From Bacillota bacterium (GTDB lineage Bacteria; Bacillota; Clostridia; Lachnospirales; Lachnospiraceae): DNA of 64,000 nucleotides. The notes under the pieces are model-generated. The model was not told the DNA's origin. It saw nothing but the letters and a program-made list of their open reading frames with translations, and made no database searches. The DNA is taken from the NCBI GenBank assembly GCA_023416695.1, contig JAEZGY010000010.1:1-64000 (forward strand), written 5' to 3'. The stretch's first letter is position 1. The number at the start of each line of letters is the position of its first letter. Of the stretch, positions 17,492 through 26,320 are shown piece by piece. A program made the translations under genes and the position numbers.

Positions 17492-18730
17492 TCAAAATAC
17501 CAATTCAAGCTTATGTAATCTTCTCCTAAGCTCCTCCATACACTGATAATCCGTATTCTCTCCCGTCTCATAGGTTACAGAGAAACGTAAATAATCTCCG
17601 GCTTCCGTCCATGGTACCACAGATACCATAGCCTCTTTAATCAGGAAAGTAGCCACTTCTTCTGCATCTTTAAATAAAATTCTACTGCCATTCTTAACTT
17701 TAGCTGAAATAGGTGCTTTAACATAACAATAATAGGTGCCAGCAGGAACGCTGGCATCAAATCCAATCTCCCTAAGGGTTTCTACTAGTGCTTTCATTCT
17801 TGTCTCATAGCGCTTCACTTGAATCCTTGTTAGCTCTGGATGTTTTAGAGCATAGGCTGCAGCTAGCTGAATGGCACGAAATTGCCCTGAATCCATATTA
17901 TCCTTAATCATCTCAAAAGCATGAATTACATGTTTTTGTCCCACGATAAATCCAAGTCTCCAGCCAGTCATGCAAAATGCCTTAGACATTGATTGAATCT
18001 CTATCCCTATTTCTTTCGCTCCAGGCACACTTAAAAAACTAAAGGGCTTCCTATCACCATACACAATGGCTCCATAGGCAGCATCGTTAACGACAATGAT
18101 GTTATATTTTCTTGCAAAGGCCACAACCTTCTCATAAAATTCATAAGGAGCAATGGCTCCTGTTGGATTATTAGGGTAATTAAGATATAACAACTTACTA
18201 CGCTTACAGACATCCTCTGGAATACTGTCCAAATCAGGAAGATAATCATTTTCTATCACTAAAGGCAGTTCAAAAACTTCCCCACCAAGATATTTCGTAG
18301 AAGTTCCTAATATCGGATAACCGGGAACTGTTAGTAGTGTTATATCACCTGGATCAATGAAAGCAAAGGGCAGCATGGCGAGAATTGATTTGCTCCCGAT
18401 TCCGTGGCAGATCTCAGTTTCTGGGTCTAAACCTATCGCTCCATATACCTCCTCCATATAGGAGGCTGCTGCTATTCTATATTCCATAATCCCATTGTCT
18501 GCATAAAACCGATTGGCAGCTTTATCTACCTCTTCCTTTAGCACCTGTCTAACAGATTCATCTGCAGGGAAATCTGGCTCTCCTACTCCCATATCAATTA
18601 AATATATATCTGGGTTTTCTATCTTTGCCTGCCTTTTCGCCTGCTTTATTTTCTCGAATTTAAAAATCTCTTTCTTCCTACCAAAATTACTTCCACCTAT
18701 ACGCTCTGCAAATCCATATCTATTATCCAT
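17492..18730 (-). CDS. Aminotransferase, probably LL-diaminopimelate type
   Basis: A 412-residue fold-type I aminotransferase. Features are DMGVGEPDFP, a FYADNGIMEYRIAAA segment, PNNPTGA, VNDAAYGA and the PLP-lysine motif SMSKAFCMTGWRLGF. The opening and the NGI segment resemble LL-diaminopimelate aminotransferases (DapL), which make LL-DAP from tetrahydrodipicolinate in one step. dapF at 53904 would supply the next step. MalY or alanine-type specificity cannot be excluded. The start is placed at 18730 (MDNRYGF) because AGGAG is 7 nt upstream. A LysR regulator is divergently transcribed 130 nt away and may control it. Confidence 0.65.
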   Translation of the reverse strand: MDNRYGFAERIGGSNFGRKKEIFKFEKIKQAKRQAKIENPDIYLIDMGVGEPDFPADESVRQVLKEEVDKAANRFYADNGIMEYRIAAASYMEEVYGAIGLDPETEICHGIGSKSILAMLPFAFIDPGDITLLTVPGYPILGTSTKYLGGEVFELPLVIENDYLPDLDSIPEDVCKRSKLLYLNYPNNPTGAIAPYEFYEKVVAFARKYNIIVVNDAAYGAIVYGDRKPFSFLSVPGAKEIGIEIQSMSKAFCMTGWRLGFIVGQKHVIHAFEMIKDNMDSGQFRAIQLAAAYALKHPELTRIQVKRYETRMKALVETLREIGFDASVPAGTYYCYVKAPISAKVKNGSRILFKDAEEVATFLIKEAMVSVVPWTEAGDYLRFSVTYETGENTDYQCMEELRRRLHKLELVF

Positions 18731-18860
18731 CTTCCTACTCCTTTCCATAGCTTAAGCCTACGATATAATCTTCTTGTTCCAGTATAAGGAAAGTAGTATA
18801 ATTTGTATAACGAATTTATCTGATTACAATAATCTATAATATAAATAATAGGAGGATATG

Positions 18861-19718
18861 ATGAACATTGAACATTTACGCACTTTTTTGATATTAGCTG
18901 ACCTTAAAAATTTTACTCAAACAGCAGCCAAGCAGTATATTGTGCAGTCTACGGTTACCAATAGGATTGCTGAACTAGAAAAGGAATTAGGAGTCTCCCT
19001 ATTTATCCGAAATAACAAATCTGTCTCGTTAACAGAAGAAGGTTCTCACCTTTTAGAATATGCAAAAAGAATGATTCAATTAGAGGATCACGCCCGTACA
19101 GAAATTCAGAATATGCAGTCATATAAGCAGGTAATCCGGCTTGGTTGTGTTAATACTGTCTACGACTGCTACCTTTATCCTAAAATTTCTGCTTTTTTAA
19201 AGTCACACTTAGACATCTCTCTCTCTTTGGTTATTGACCACTCCAACGCCTTATTAACCATGCTAAAAGACCAAACTCTTGATGTTATCATTACCTATGT
19301 ACCATTTAACAAAGCTGACTTTCACTGTATTCCTTACACCACAGACCAACTGGTTTTAGTCACCGCTCCGTCTAATGACTCCTTTCCAGAAGGTATCAAT
19401 AAAGAAAAGCTTAGCCAGATTAATTACCTATACTGCAATTATATCTTAGAAGAAGACGACACCTTCTTACAGGAGCTTTTTGAAAATCGAAAAAGCTTTT
19501 CCTTTGAACTAGACAAAGGTTCCAAGCTAAAGCCTTATCTACTGGATGGATTAGGATATAGCTTTGTGCCAAGAAACCTAGTGACCAAGGAACTAAAGAA
19601 GCAAAAACTAATTGAAATTCCTTTGTTAGACTTTGATGCTCCTACCATTCAAAGCTATATGATTTATTCAAAGAAAAGAGACGACCTAGAGGTGTTAATA
19701 AAGGCGTTATCGATTTAG
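18861..19718 (+). CDS. LysR-family regulator, divergent from the DapL-like gene
   Basis: A 285-residue LysR regulator. The helix-turn-helix is in LADLKNFTQTAAKQYIVQST followed by VTNRIAELEKELGVSLF; the effector-binding domain starts at about residue 88 (VIRLGCVNTVYD). Two ATG codons are adjacent (18858 and 18861); GGAGG at 18851-18855 is better spaced from the second. Divergent placement next to the aminotransferase gene is the common layout for a LysR protein and its target, but no T-N11-A site was confirmed. Confidence 0.88.
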   Translation: MNIEHLRTFLILADLKNFTQTAAKQYIVQSTVTNRIAELEKELGVSLFIRNNKSVSLTEEGSHLLEYAKRMIQLEDHARTEIQNMQSYKQVIRLGCVNTVYDCYLYPKISAFLKSHLDISLSLVIDHSNALLTMLKDQTLDVIITYVPFNKADFHCIPYTTDQLVLVTAPSNDSFPEGINKEKLSQINYLYCNYILEEDDTFLQELFENRKSFSFELDKGSKLKPYLLDGLGYSFVPRNLVTKELKKQKLIEIPLLDFDAPTIQSYMIYSKKRDDLEVLIKALSI

Positions 19719-19725
19719 GTACCCC

Positions 19726-20493
19726 TTAGGAAAGTGGTGTATAAATCAAATTATCCATCATAATACTTGCGCCATCCCCTTGTTCTTTTTTATAAAAATA
19801 TGCCGTTTTAAGGACTAGCTTGCCATCTTGATAGGTAATACCTTGTTCATTTATCTTATAGTTTTTACTGGTATATTCCTTCTCTAACTGCCCCTTAATC
19901 GTTTCCATAGCTTCTTTTACCACACCTGCATCCACACTGGTTTGATCAAAGCAACCTGCCATAAAGTTAGAATAAGAGTTTACAATACCATTGCCTCCCA
20001 CACTGATCTCTACCACTTCTTCTGTTGGTATTTCTTCTATGTAGTGGCGAAATCGAACTAAATAGGAATAATTCCATTCCTGATAAACAGTATCTTCTAG
20101 TTGATAAACACTACTATTTGATACTTCCTTTTTTAAATACTCAGTTGCTATCTCCTTTGCGCCATCTTCTTCTATGGTAGCTTCTGAAGAGTCTGTATTC
20201 AAAGTCCGAAATCCACAGTATATGTCTTCTTCATGTACGAAAACGTATTCCTTCTCCTTATCATCTTTAAAGATGTCATACTTCCCATACTTTACTCCCA
20301 CTTCATTAATGATATTAGTCTCAGGTAGCTCTATAGTATCATAAAATGACAGAGAGGAATCTTCACGGCTAATTGTACCTTTATATGTTTTATTACCCAC
20401 CGACGTATCCCTATTACCCAAAAATATCCATAGCAAGAATGCGATTCCAATTACAAAAACAACGATACCTCCTATAGCTATACATTTTTTCAT
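19726..20493 (-). CDS. Membrane-anchored protein of unknown function
   Basis: A 255-residue protein with one N-terminal hydrophobic segment (about residues 5-25, GGIVVFVIGIAFLLWIFLG) and no lipobox, so it is probably anchored with its 230-residue C-terminal part outside. That part is acidic and mixed alpha/beta, without a motif I recognise. The start at 20493 (MKKCIAIGG) follows AAGGAGG by 8 nt; a longer reading starts 30 nt earlier. It converges on the LysR gene with only 7 nt between the stop codons. A weak resemblance to two-component accessory (YycH/YycI-like) proteins is too slight to call. Confidence 0.6.
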   Translation of the reverse strand: MKKCIAIGGIVVFVIGIAFLLWIFLGNRDTSVGNKTYKGTISREDSSLSFYDTIELPETNIINEVGVKYGKYDIFKDDKEKEYVFVHEEDIYCGFRTLNTDSSEATIEEDGAKEIATEYLKKEVSNSSVYQLEDTVYQEWNYSYLVRFRHYIEEIPTEEVVEISVGGNGIVNSYSNFMAGCFDQTSVDAGVVKEAMETIKGQLEKEYTSKNYKINEQGITYQDGKLVLKTAYFYKKEQGDGASIMMDNLIYTPLS

Positions 20494-20730
20494 CTCCAAC
20501 CCCTCCTTATATACAATACACAACCTATATAACTAAAATGTTGCAGTAATTTACAATAGTTTTATAAAGAATGCTAAGGATATCATAATATAAAATACAA
20601 TCTTAGAGCATTTTTCGTTATCTACCTTAAATATAATCGTATCCTTGACATATACCTCTTCTTCAAAAATGTACTATTTATACATATATTATAACTTTCT
20701 TCCATTAAAAACAACAAGCGAATTACATAA

Positions 20731-20761
20731 AGGCCCACCAACATTAAATTGGTAGGCCTTA
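20731..20761 (-). terminator. Terminator of the PTS operon
   Basis: AAGGCCTACCAA pairs with TTGGTGGGCCTT (loop TTTAATG), just after the stop codon of the antiterminator gene on the minus strand. The U-tract is short. Confidence 0.65.
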
Positions 20762-20773
20762 GTGTATTTTCAT

Positions 20774-21610
20774 CTATTGATATTTCTTACTTTCTCTCAC
20801 ACGTTCTATATGAATGGCAAGGTAACTAATCTCGGTGTCTTTAAAGGTACAACCTAAATCTTCTCCAAGATCCTGACATAGCTCCTCTGAAATGGTATAA
20901 CTTTCGTTAAACTCAGACTTTACATATGGTGTAATGTCCACCTGAAGTGCTTCTTTTTTAAGTGCCCTCACAATCATATATTTAATGTGAGTCAAAAGTC
21001 TGTTATACGATAGAGAATCCTTATCAATGTGTAAGTGATACTTTGTCTCTATATTGTTAATGAAATTCTCTACCATGAGAACAATACTCATAGATTTTCG
21101 TAAATGTTCCCTAGTTAAGGCAGAATGAATGTGCATCGTGATATACCCAATCTCATCCTCCTTAATTGTAAATCCTGTATACTTTCTTATAATGTCCACT
21201 GCCTGACTGGCCACTTGATATTCCTCTGAAAACAGAATCTGGATGTCTGGATTAAGGGGATTAAGAATTTCCAATCCATTTTTCTGTCGTTCAATACTAA
21301 AGGCTATGTGGTCAGCCAAAGGCAGGAGGATATTATTATCCAACGGACCAAACTTTGCTTCCGCTGCAAGTACTATTTCATTAGAAATATCCAGGTAAAT
21401 AGGATCTATATTGTTAAGAACACTTAATCTGTCCTCTGACTTCATGCCTTCCTTCACCACATATACCTTAGCACCAGGAATCGCTTCAAAGGTTTCCCCT
21501 GTCTTTTTATGAAAGCCAATTCCTTTCCCTAGAAATATATGCTCTGTAGAAGAGTCAAGGCACTGAGCCAGTATTCCGTTGTTGTTCAAAACTTTTACTA
21601 CCTGATACAT
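20774..21610 (-). CDS. BglG/LicT/GlcT-family transcriptional antiterminator
   Basis: A 278-residue antiterminator. Residues 1-55 are the RNA-binding CAT domain (YQVVKVLNNNGILA ... FLGKGIGFHKKTG). Two PTS-regulated PRD domains follow, with conserved histidines in DHIAFSIER, GYITMHIHSAL, LLTHIKYM and SYLAIHIERV. In this family, phosphorylation of the PRD histidines by PTS proteins sets whether the dimer binds the RAT hairpin and prevents termination. Its gene follows the PTS permease by 19 nt and a RAT/terminator leader precedes that operon, so it most likely controls its own operon. By position it is GlcT-like. Confidence 0.92.
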   Translation of the reverse strand: MYQVVKVLNNNGILAQCLDSSTEHIFLGKGIGFHKKTGETFEAIPGAKVYVVKEGMKSEDRLSVLNNIDPIYLDISNEIVLAAEAKFGPLDNNILLPLADHIAFSIERQKNGLEILNPLNPDIQILFSEEYQVASQAVDIIRKYTGFTIKEDEIGYITMHIHSALTREHLRKSMSIVLMVENFINNIETKYHLHIDKDSLSYNRLLTHIKYMIVRALKKEALQVDITPYVKSEFNESYTISEELCQDLGEDLGCTFKDTEISYLAIHIERVRESKKYQ

Positions 21611-21629
21611 TCTCTTCCCCTTCTAAGTT

Positions 21630-23780
21630 TTATTTTACAATAAAACAGCTTTGTCCATTTTCTAAACGTCCAGAACCAGTCACCTTAATTGTTTGCTGTT
21701 CTGCAAGATTTGTAATAATAAATGGTGTTTCGATTCCAGCAGCATGTTCCTTGATATAAGCAAGGTCTACTTCCATAAGAAGGTCACCCTTCTTCACCAT
21801 ATCGCCATCTTTTACCTTCACATCAAAACCTTTTCCATCTAAGGAAACTGTATCAAGACCTACATGAATCAACGCTTCCATTCCACTTTCAGTCTTTAAA
21901 CCTATGGCATGCTTAGTAGGGAATACAAAGGCTACCTCACAATCACATGGTGCATAGATTTTATTATCTTCTGGAACGATAAACACACCGTCACCCATCA
22001 TTTTATCAGCAAAAGCTGGCTCATTAATCTCAGTGATTGGAGCAACTACACCCTTCACTGGACTATAAAATTCTGTTTCTACTAATGGAGTAGATTCTGT
22101 TTTGCTATCTTTAACATCCTTCTTCTCTTCTACTTCTTCAGCATCTTGATTTAAATCAGCTACAGTAATGGTATGAGCCATATCAGTATCAAGGAAATCC
22201 TCAAGGTTAGACTTGATTACAGAAACCTTTGGTCCATAAATAACCTGAACACCTTTACCTTTACAGATGATACCAGCTGCTCCAGATTCCTTTAATAAAT
22301 CTTGATTTACTAACTCACCATTATGAACGGTACATCTTAATCTTGTTGCACAGCAATCTACGTCAGAGATATTGTCTGCTCCACCAAGACCTAATACGAT
22401 ACGTGCAGAAACACCATCAAATGCTCCAGCTTCTGCATTTTCACCATTTTGTGCTTTTCTAGCATTAACATCAGCTCTTGTATAAAGCTTAATGTCGCCT
22501 TCTCCTTCCTCACGGCCAGGAGTCTTAAAGTCAAACTTCTTAATTAAGAATGAGAATAAGAAGTAATATACAATAAAGTAACCAATACCAATGATTACTA
22601 CCCAAATCCAGTTTGTTTTTGAATTACCCTGAAGGATACCAAATAACGTTAAGTCGATGATACCACCAGAGAAGGTCATACCAACACCAACTCTAAATAA
22701 ATGCATTAACATGTATGCAAGACCTGCAAATACACAGTGAATCACATATAAAATAGGTGCTACGAATAAGAAGGTAAATTCAATTGGTTCTGTAATACCA
22801 GTTAACGCTGCAGTTAAAGCTGCGGATAATAAAAGACCACCTGCAATTTTACGTTTTTCTGGTTTTGCACAGCGATACATAGCAAGAGCCGCACCAGGAA
22901 GACCAAAGATCATAAGTGGGAACTTACCAGACATAAAACGAGTTGCTTCTACACTAAATCTAGTCACATCTCCACTTGCTAATTCAGCAAAGAATATATT
23001 TTGAGCACCTTCGATTAGCTGACCACCAACGATAGCAGTTCCACCAACGGCTGTCTGCCAGAATGGTAAATAGAATACGTGGTGAAGACCAAATGGAATT
23101 AAGGCTCTTTCTAAGAAACCGTATACCCAGGTTCCTGCATAACCACTTCTCATTACTAGGTCACCTAGTGCTAAAATACCATTTTGCACGCTTGGCCAGA
23201 TAAAGGACATTAAAATACCAACAAATAAATAAACAACTGCACTTATGATTGGCACGAATCTTGTACCACCAAAGAAGCTTAATACCTGTGGAAGTTCAAT
23301 TTTGTAGAAACGGTTATGCAGTGCAGCAACACCAAGACCTACAATAATACCACCGAATACACCCATCTGAAGGGATTCAATACCTACAGTACTAGCAATG
23401 GAACCAGATGGTAACACTTCTGCTAGATTACGTACATCAATCATCGCGTTAATAGCGGAGTGCATAATAAAATATGCAATGGCTGCAGATAAAGCAGCAA
23501 CTTCTTTTTCCTTCTTCGCCATACCAATGGCAACACCAATAGCAAATAGGATTGGAAGGTTCGCAAATACGATATCACCGCACTTACTTAATACGGTTAA
23601 TAGAACATGAAGAACTGTTCCTTCGCCTAAGATTTTAGTTAAACCATAGGCTTCAATCATGTTTGGATTGGTAAAAGAACCACCAATTCCAAGGAATAAA
23701 CCTGCCACCGGTAAGATGGCAATTGGCAACATGAAGGATCTACCTACACGTTGCAGCACACCAAAGACTTTGTCTTTCAT
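21630..23780 (-). CDS. ptsG: PTS permease EIICBA, glucose type
   Basis: A 716-residue fused permease. EIIC (about 1-400) contains FGLHHVFYLPFWQ and the substrate motif GITEPIEFTFLF. EIIB (about 455-530) has the phosphorylated cysteine in DVDCCATRLRC. EIIA (about 575-700) has PTKHAIGL and the active histidine in ALIHVGLDT. The protein imports and phosphorylates glucose or a close relative using PEP; N-acetylglucosamine cannot be excluded. Length and C-B-A order match PtsG of Firmicutes. The antiterminator gene follows by 19 nt, and the leader carries a RAT and terminator. Confidence 0.9.
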   Translation of the reverse strand: MKDKVFGVLQRVGRSFMLPIAILPVAGLFLGIGGSFTNPNMIEAYGLTKILGEGTVLHVLLTVLSKCGDIVFANLPILFAIGVAIGMAKKEKEVAALSAAIAYFIMHSAINAMIDVRNLAEVLPSGSIASTVGIESLQMGVFGGIIVGLGVAALHNRFYKIELPQVLSFFGGTRFVPIISAVVYLFVGILMSFIWPSVQNGILALGDLVMRSGYAGTWVYGFLERALIPFGLHHVFYLPFWQTAVGGTAIVGGQLIEGAQNIFFAELASGDVTRFSVEATRFMSGKFPLMIFGLPGAALAMYRCAKPEKRKIAGGLLLSAALTAALTGITEPIEFTFLFVAPILYVIHCVFAGLAYMLMHLFRVGVGMTFSGGIIDLTLFGILQGNSKTNWIWVVIIGIGYFIVYYFLFSFLIKKFDFKTPGREEGEGDIKLYTRADVNARKAQNGENAEAGAFDGVSARIVLGLGGADNISDVDCCATRLRCTVHNGELVNQDLLKESGAAGIICKGKGVQVIYGPKVSVIKSNLEDFLDTDMAHTITVADLNQDAEEVEEKKDVKDSKTESTPLVETEFYSPVKGVVAPITEINEPAFADKMMGDGVFIVPEDNKIYAPCDCEVAFVFPTKHAIGLKTESGMEALIHVGLDTVSLDGKGFDVKVKDGDMVKKGDLLMEVDLAYIKEHAAGIETPFIITNLAEQQTIKVTGSGRLENGQSCFIVK

Positions 23781-23924
23781 ATAAATATCTCCTTTTCAAT
23801 GAAAGAATAATTATAGGGACGCCTTCGGATTCTAGACACCTTACGTGCCAAACACTTTACATGAGTGTTGATCCAAAGCAAAGCGCTTTTTGTATACCCA
23901 ATCAAATTTTTTGTATACAAAAAG
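23781..23924 (-). other. Hairpin-rich spacer between the RAT terminator and ptsG
   Basis: About 140 nt of leader after the terminator. It holds a perfect 16-bp palindrome TTTTTGTATACAAAAA (23909-23924), a second half copy TTTTTGTATAC (23888-23898), a hairpin AACACT/AGTGTT (23851-23869) and GGAT/ATCC (23827-23830 with 23871-23874) that could close a branched structure. No open reading frame. The palindrome could be an operator or simply part of the terminator tail. Confidence 0.45.
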
Positions 23925-23992
23925 GCATTACCTATAAATATCCTTATATTTAATAAGAATTTTCATAGTTAATGCCTGCTTACCAGTAACAC
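23925..23992 (-). promoter_or_regulatory. RAT site and overlapping terminator in the ptsG leader
   Basis: On the minus strand GTGTTACTGGTAAGCAGGC (within 23964-23992) matches the ribonucleic antiterminator target of BglG-family proteins. It overlaps the 5' arm of a terminator: GGCATTAACTAT (23966-23977) pairs with ATAGGTAATGCC (23925-23936), with an inner CTTAT/ATAAG stem, and is followed by TTTTTG. Binding of the antiterminator encoded at 20774 would favour readthrough into ptsG. Confidence 0.88.
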
Positions 23993-24016
23993 GCTATGTA
24001 ATACTATTATGTGTTG

Positions 24017-24045
24017 ATTATACTCGGACTATGTCACTTTTTCAA
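24017..24045 (-). promoter_or_regulatory. Promoter of the ptsG operon
   Basis: TTGAAA (24040-24045), 17-nt spacer, TATAAT (24017-24022) on the minus strand. The start near 24010 places the RAT about 20 nt into the transcript. Confidence 0.75.
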
Positions 24046-24109
24046 CTGTTACTATCTTCCATTTCATGAAAGAAAATACTTAGTATTTCAAATATAAACA
24101 TAAATTATT

Positions 24110-25585
24110 CTAATTCTGCACTTGATTTACGACACCTGCAAAGAGAGGAAGCCCATCAGCACCTGTGATGAAAAATAAAAATGGTCGATCTAGGACAAAG
24201 TCAATCTCATCTTCTTTTACAGGTGCAGCAGAACCACACTCTTGAAGAACCGTAAAGGCTGCTGCAGTACATCCCTCTTCATCTACCTTTACACGTACGG
24301 CGTGACTAGCTTTACTAAGTACAATCTCATCTACCTCTTTGGTCATAGGGGAGAAATCAGAAATGTTCGCATCAAAGATATCCGTAACCCCTAAACTCTG
24401 TAACCCTTCTGACAGGTCCAACTCTGTTGCAATATCAAATTTTGGCATCGTAAGATTTATCTTCATAAATTTGCTATTCTTCCACTTACTTCCCTCTTCT
24501 ATCAAGCGATAGACTTCATCACTATCTAGTAATTCCTGTGCAGTAATCGTATCATCCGGCAGTACAAGCCACATACTTCCACCATTTTCAAAGTCCTTAG
24601 TGACTGCCCCGAAGTTTTCCCCCCAGTAATAGTTATCAGAGAAGGTTTGATTCATGAAATCGGTCTCCAAATCTTTACTAGCACCGTGAAAAGTATCTTT
24701 TTTTGTATAGGATGTGCTAAATTCTTCACTCCATTTAGCCTTATAATATAGAGTGGATGCTAATGCCATAATAGTTTCACGGTCTAATTTAACATTAGAA
24801 GCCTGATCTTTTAATAGCCCTCCTGTCTGCACATCTAGCCAATTTTGTAGTTTTTTATTAAACTCATCAGAGCCCATTTTGCCTTTATAAGAAGATGCAT
24901 AATACTGACTTGCTAGGGTAGCCATGGTATCCTTGTTATATTTTATATCCTCACTTAACCAAACAGAATTGGCTAAAATACTAGTAAGAGAACCATCGTC
25001 GCAGTAATTGGAATTCCAAAGAGCATTGGCACTATTCTTAAGCTTCTCCATAGAGGTCTCCCCTAACAGGGATAGAATCTGCTTTCGGCTATTCCCATCT
25101 GTAACCTCAGCCAACATACTCAAGGCCATATATACGTTAAGTGGAGAATAGGTATGGTTTTCCTCTCCTGACCCAGATAAGAATTGCTTCGTGGTGTTTT
25201 TAAAGTAATTCTTCATTCCATCAGTATATCCTTTAGCATAACTGTTTTGCTTTTGACGGGCTTCATTCCACTCCGTATATTTTTCATAAAATGCGTCCAC
25301 ATCCATTTCACCTGTTTTGGCATCAATAAAATTTGTTTCATCTGGATATGCTACGGTATCCGGATATTTTGCTTCCGAGATAGCATACACAGTGGTTGGT
25401 TCTACTTTACTCATAATCTCCACTAATACAAGGCATATGGACGATGCTAGTGCTACAGTTGCTACCGCCATAGCGGACATTCTAAACAGCCTTCTACCTC
25501 CTCTTTTTTTCCTCTTTTTATCTGCTTTTTCAATCAACTCATCATCAATTAATCCTATTGCCTCACTTATTTTTTCTGACTTCAT
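24110..25585 (-). CDS. Membrane-anchored serpin coupled to an ECF sigma factor
   Basis: A 491-residue protein. Residues 1-33 are cytoplasmic and polar (ISEAIGLIDDELIEKAD), 35-57 form one membrane helix, and about 115-491 are a complete serpin domain outside the cell. The serpin hinge is present at 436-445 (EEGCTAAAFT), so loop insertion, hence inhibitory function, is plausible. By spacing from the hinge, P1 falls near Ser452. LDRPFLFFI and PLFAGVV match the serpin C-terminal strands. Its ATG overlaps the stop of the upstream sigma gene by 4 nt. Short stubs like this one are, from memory, common at the N-terminus of membrane proteins that follow ECF sigma genes in clostridia, so it may act as anti-sigma factor; this is inference. 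Confidence 0.88.
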   Translation of the reverse strand: MKSEKISEAIGLIDDELIEKADKKRKKRGGRRLFRMSAMAVATVALASSICLVLVEIMSKVEPTTVYAISEAKYPDTVAYPDETNFIDAKTGEMDVDAFYEKYTEWNEARQKQNSYAKGYTDGMKNYFKNTTKQFLSGSGEENHTYSPLNVYMALSMLAEVTDGNSRKQILSLLGETSMEKLKNSANALWNSNYCDDGSLTSILANSVWLSEDIKYNKDTMATLASQYYASSYKGKMGSDEFNKKLQNWLDVQTGGLLKDQASNVKLDRETIMALASTLYYKAKWSEEFSTSYTKKDTFHGASKDLETDFMNQTFSDNYYWGENFGAVTKDFENGGSMWLVLPDDTITAQELLDSDEVYRLIEEGSKWKNSKFMKINLTMPKFDIATELDLSEGLQSLGVTDIFDANISDFSPMTKEVDEIVLSKASHAVRVKVDEEGCTAAAFTVLQECGSAAPVKEDEIDFVLDRPFLFFITGADGLPLFAGVVNQVQN

Positions 25586-26142
25586 AGCTCATAGCCCTCC
25601 TTGTTAAGATACTCCTTTAACCCGTTTCGTAACCGAAATAATTTACTCTTTATTGAACTTTGGCTAGTCCCAAAATAGCTTGCAATGTCTTTTATAGAGT
25701 CCATAAAGTAATATCTACATATAAAAATATTGCATGCATCCTCCTTTTGTTCTCTTAAATAATTGCTGATAGAGTTTGCCAGTTCATTAAGAACTATGTT
25801 ATCTTCTGGAGAGTTCCCTGAAGCTACTATGTCTTCTAATTCTGCCAAAGACAGTATGTACTGGGATTTTCCTCGTTTAATACTATTTTTCTTGCGTAAC
25901 ATATCAATGGATCCCTGCCTTGTGATTTTTCCTAAAAAAGTAGAAAGAAACTCTGGTCTATGTGGTGGCATGGCATTCCAAGCCTTATAATAGGTGTCAT
26001 TCACACTTTCCATACTATCCTCCAAATCAAAAAGTACATTATAGGCAATCTTAATTAGATAGTGATTGTATTTCTTTGTGGTCTCCTCAATGGCAGATTC
26101 GTCCCTCTGCCAGTATAGATCCACAATCTCATGGTCTTCCAT
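25582..26142 (-). CDS. ECF-type RNA polymerase sigma factor
   Basis: A 186-residue sigma-70 family protein of the extracytoplasmic-function group. Region 2 spans about residues 18-85 (ATKKYNHYLIKIAYNVL-like, with FLGKITRQGSIDMLRK). Region 4 is at about 128-180, with the helix-turn-helix in KDIASYFGTSQSSIKSKLF. No further domain. AGGGGGG precedes the ATG. Its stop codon overlaps the start of the serpin gene, so the two are translationally coupled. A candidate ECF promoter lies 34 nt upstream, which suggests autoregulation. Confidence 0.9.
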   Translation of the reverse strand: MEDHEIVDLYWQRDESAIEETTKKYNHYLIKIAYNVLFDLEDSMESVNDTYYKAWNAMPPHRPEFLSTFLGKITRQGSIDMLRKKNSIKRGKSQYILSLAELEDIVASGNSPEDNIVLNELANSISNYLREQKEDACNIFICRYYFMDSIKDIASYFGTSQSSIKSKLFRLRNGLKEYLNKEGYEL

Positions 26143-26175
26143 TATTACCCCCCTCTCTTTTCACTTCACTATATA

Positions 26176-26202
26176 ACCCGTAAAAATTCTTAGTTGGTTG
26201 CA
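26176..26202 (-). promoter_or_regulatory. Candidate autoregulatory ECF promoter
   Basis: Minus strand TGCAACC (26196-26202), 15-nt spacer, CGGGT (26176-26180), about 34 nt before the sigma gene. The AAC-type -35 and CG-type -10 boxes with this spacing are typical of ECF promoters. It lies after the purB terminator, so the sigma-serpin pair seems to have its own transcript. Confidence 0.55.
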
Positions 26203-26248
26203 AAATAGTATTTCCATATTTGTATCGGCTAAACAAAATATATACAAA

Positions 26249-26287
26249 AGGTACTATAAGCCTTACTTAGACTCATAGTACCTTTTT
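26249..26287 (-). terminator. purB terminator
   Basis: AAAGGTACTAT pairs with ATAGTACCTTT across a 16-nt loop and is followed by TTG TATAT on the minus strand; the plus side has TTTTT too. Confidence 0.85.
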
Positions 26288-26320
26288 CACAACTTTGCTT
26301 TCTATTCTCTCATGTAAGTT

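Noticed and set aside
24110..25585. Serpin gene as a recent transfer from a eukaryote
   Set aside because: Base composition and ribosome site match the neighbours, and serpins are known in clostridia; nothing here demands a recent transfer.
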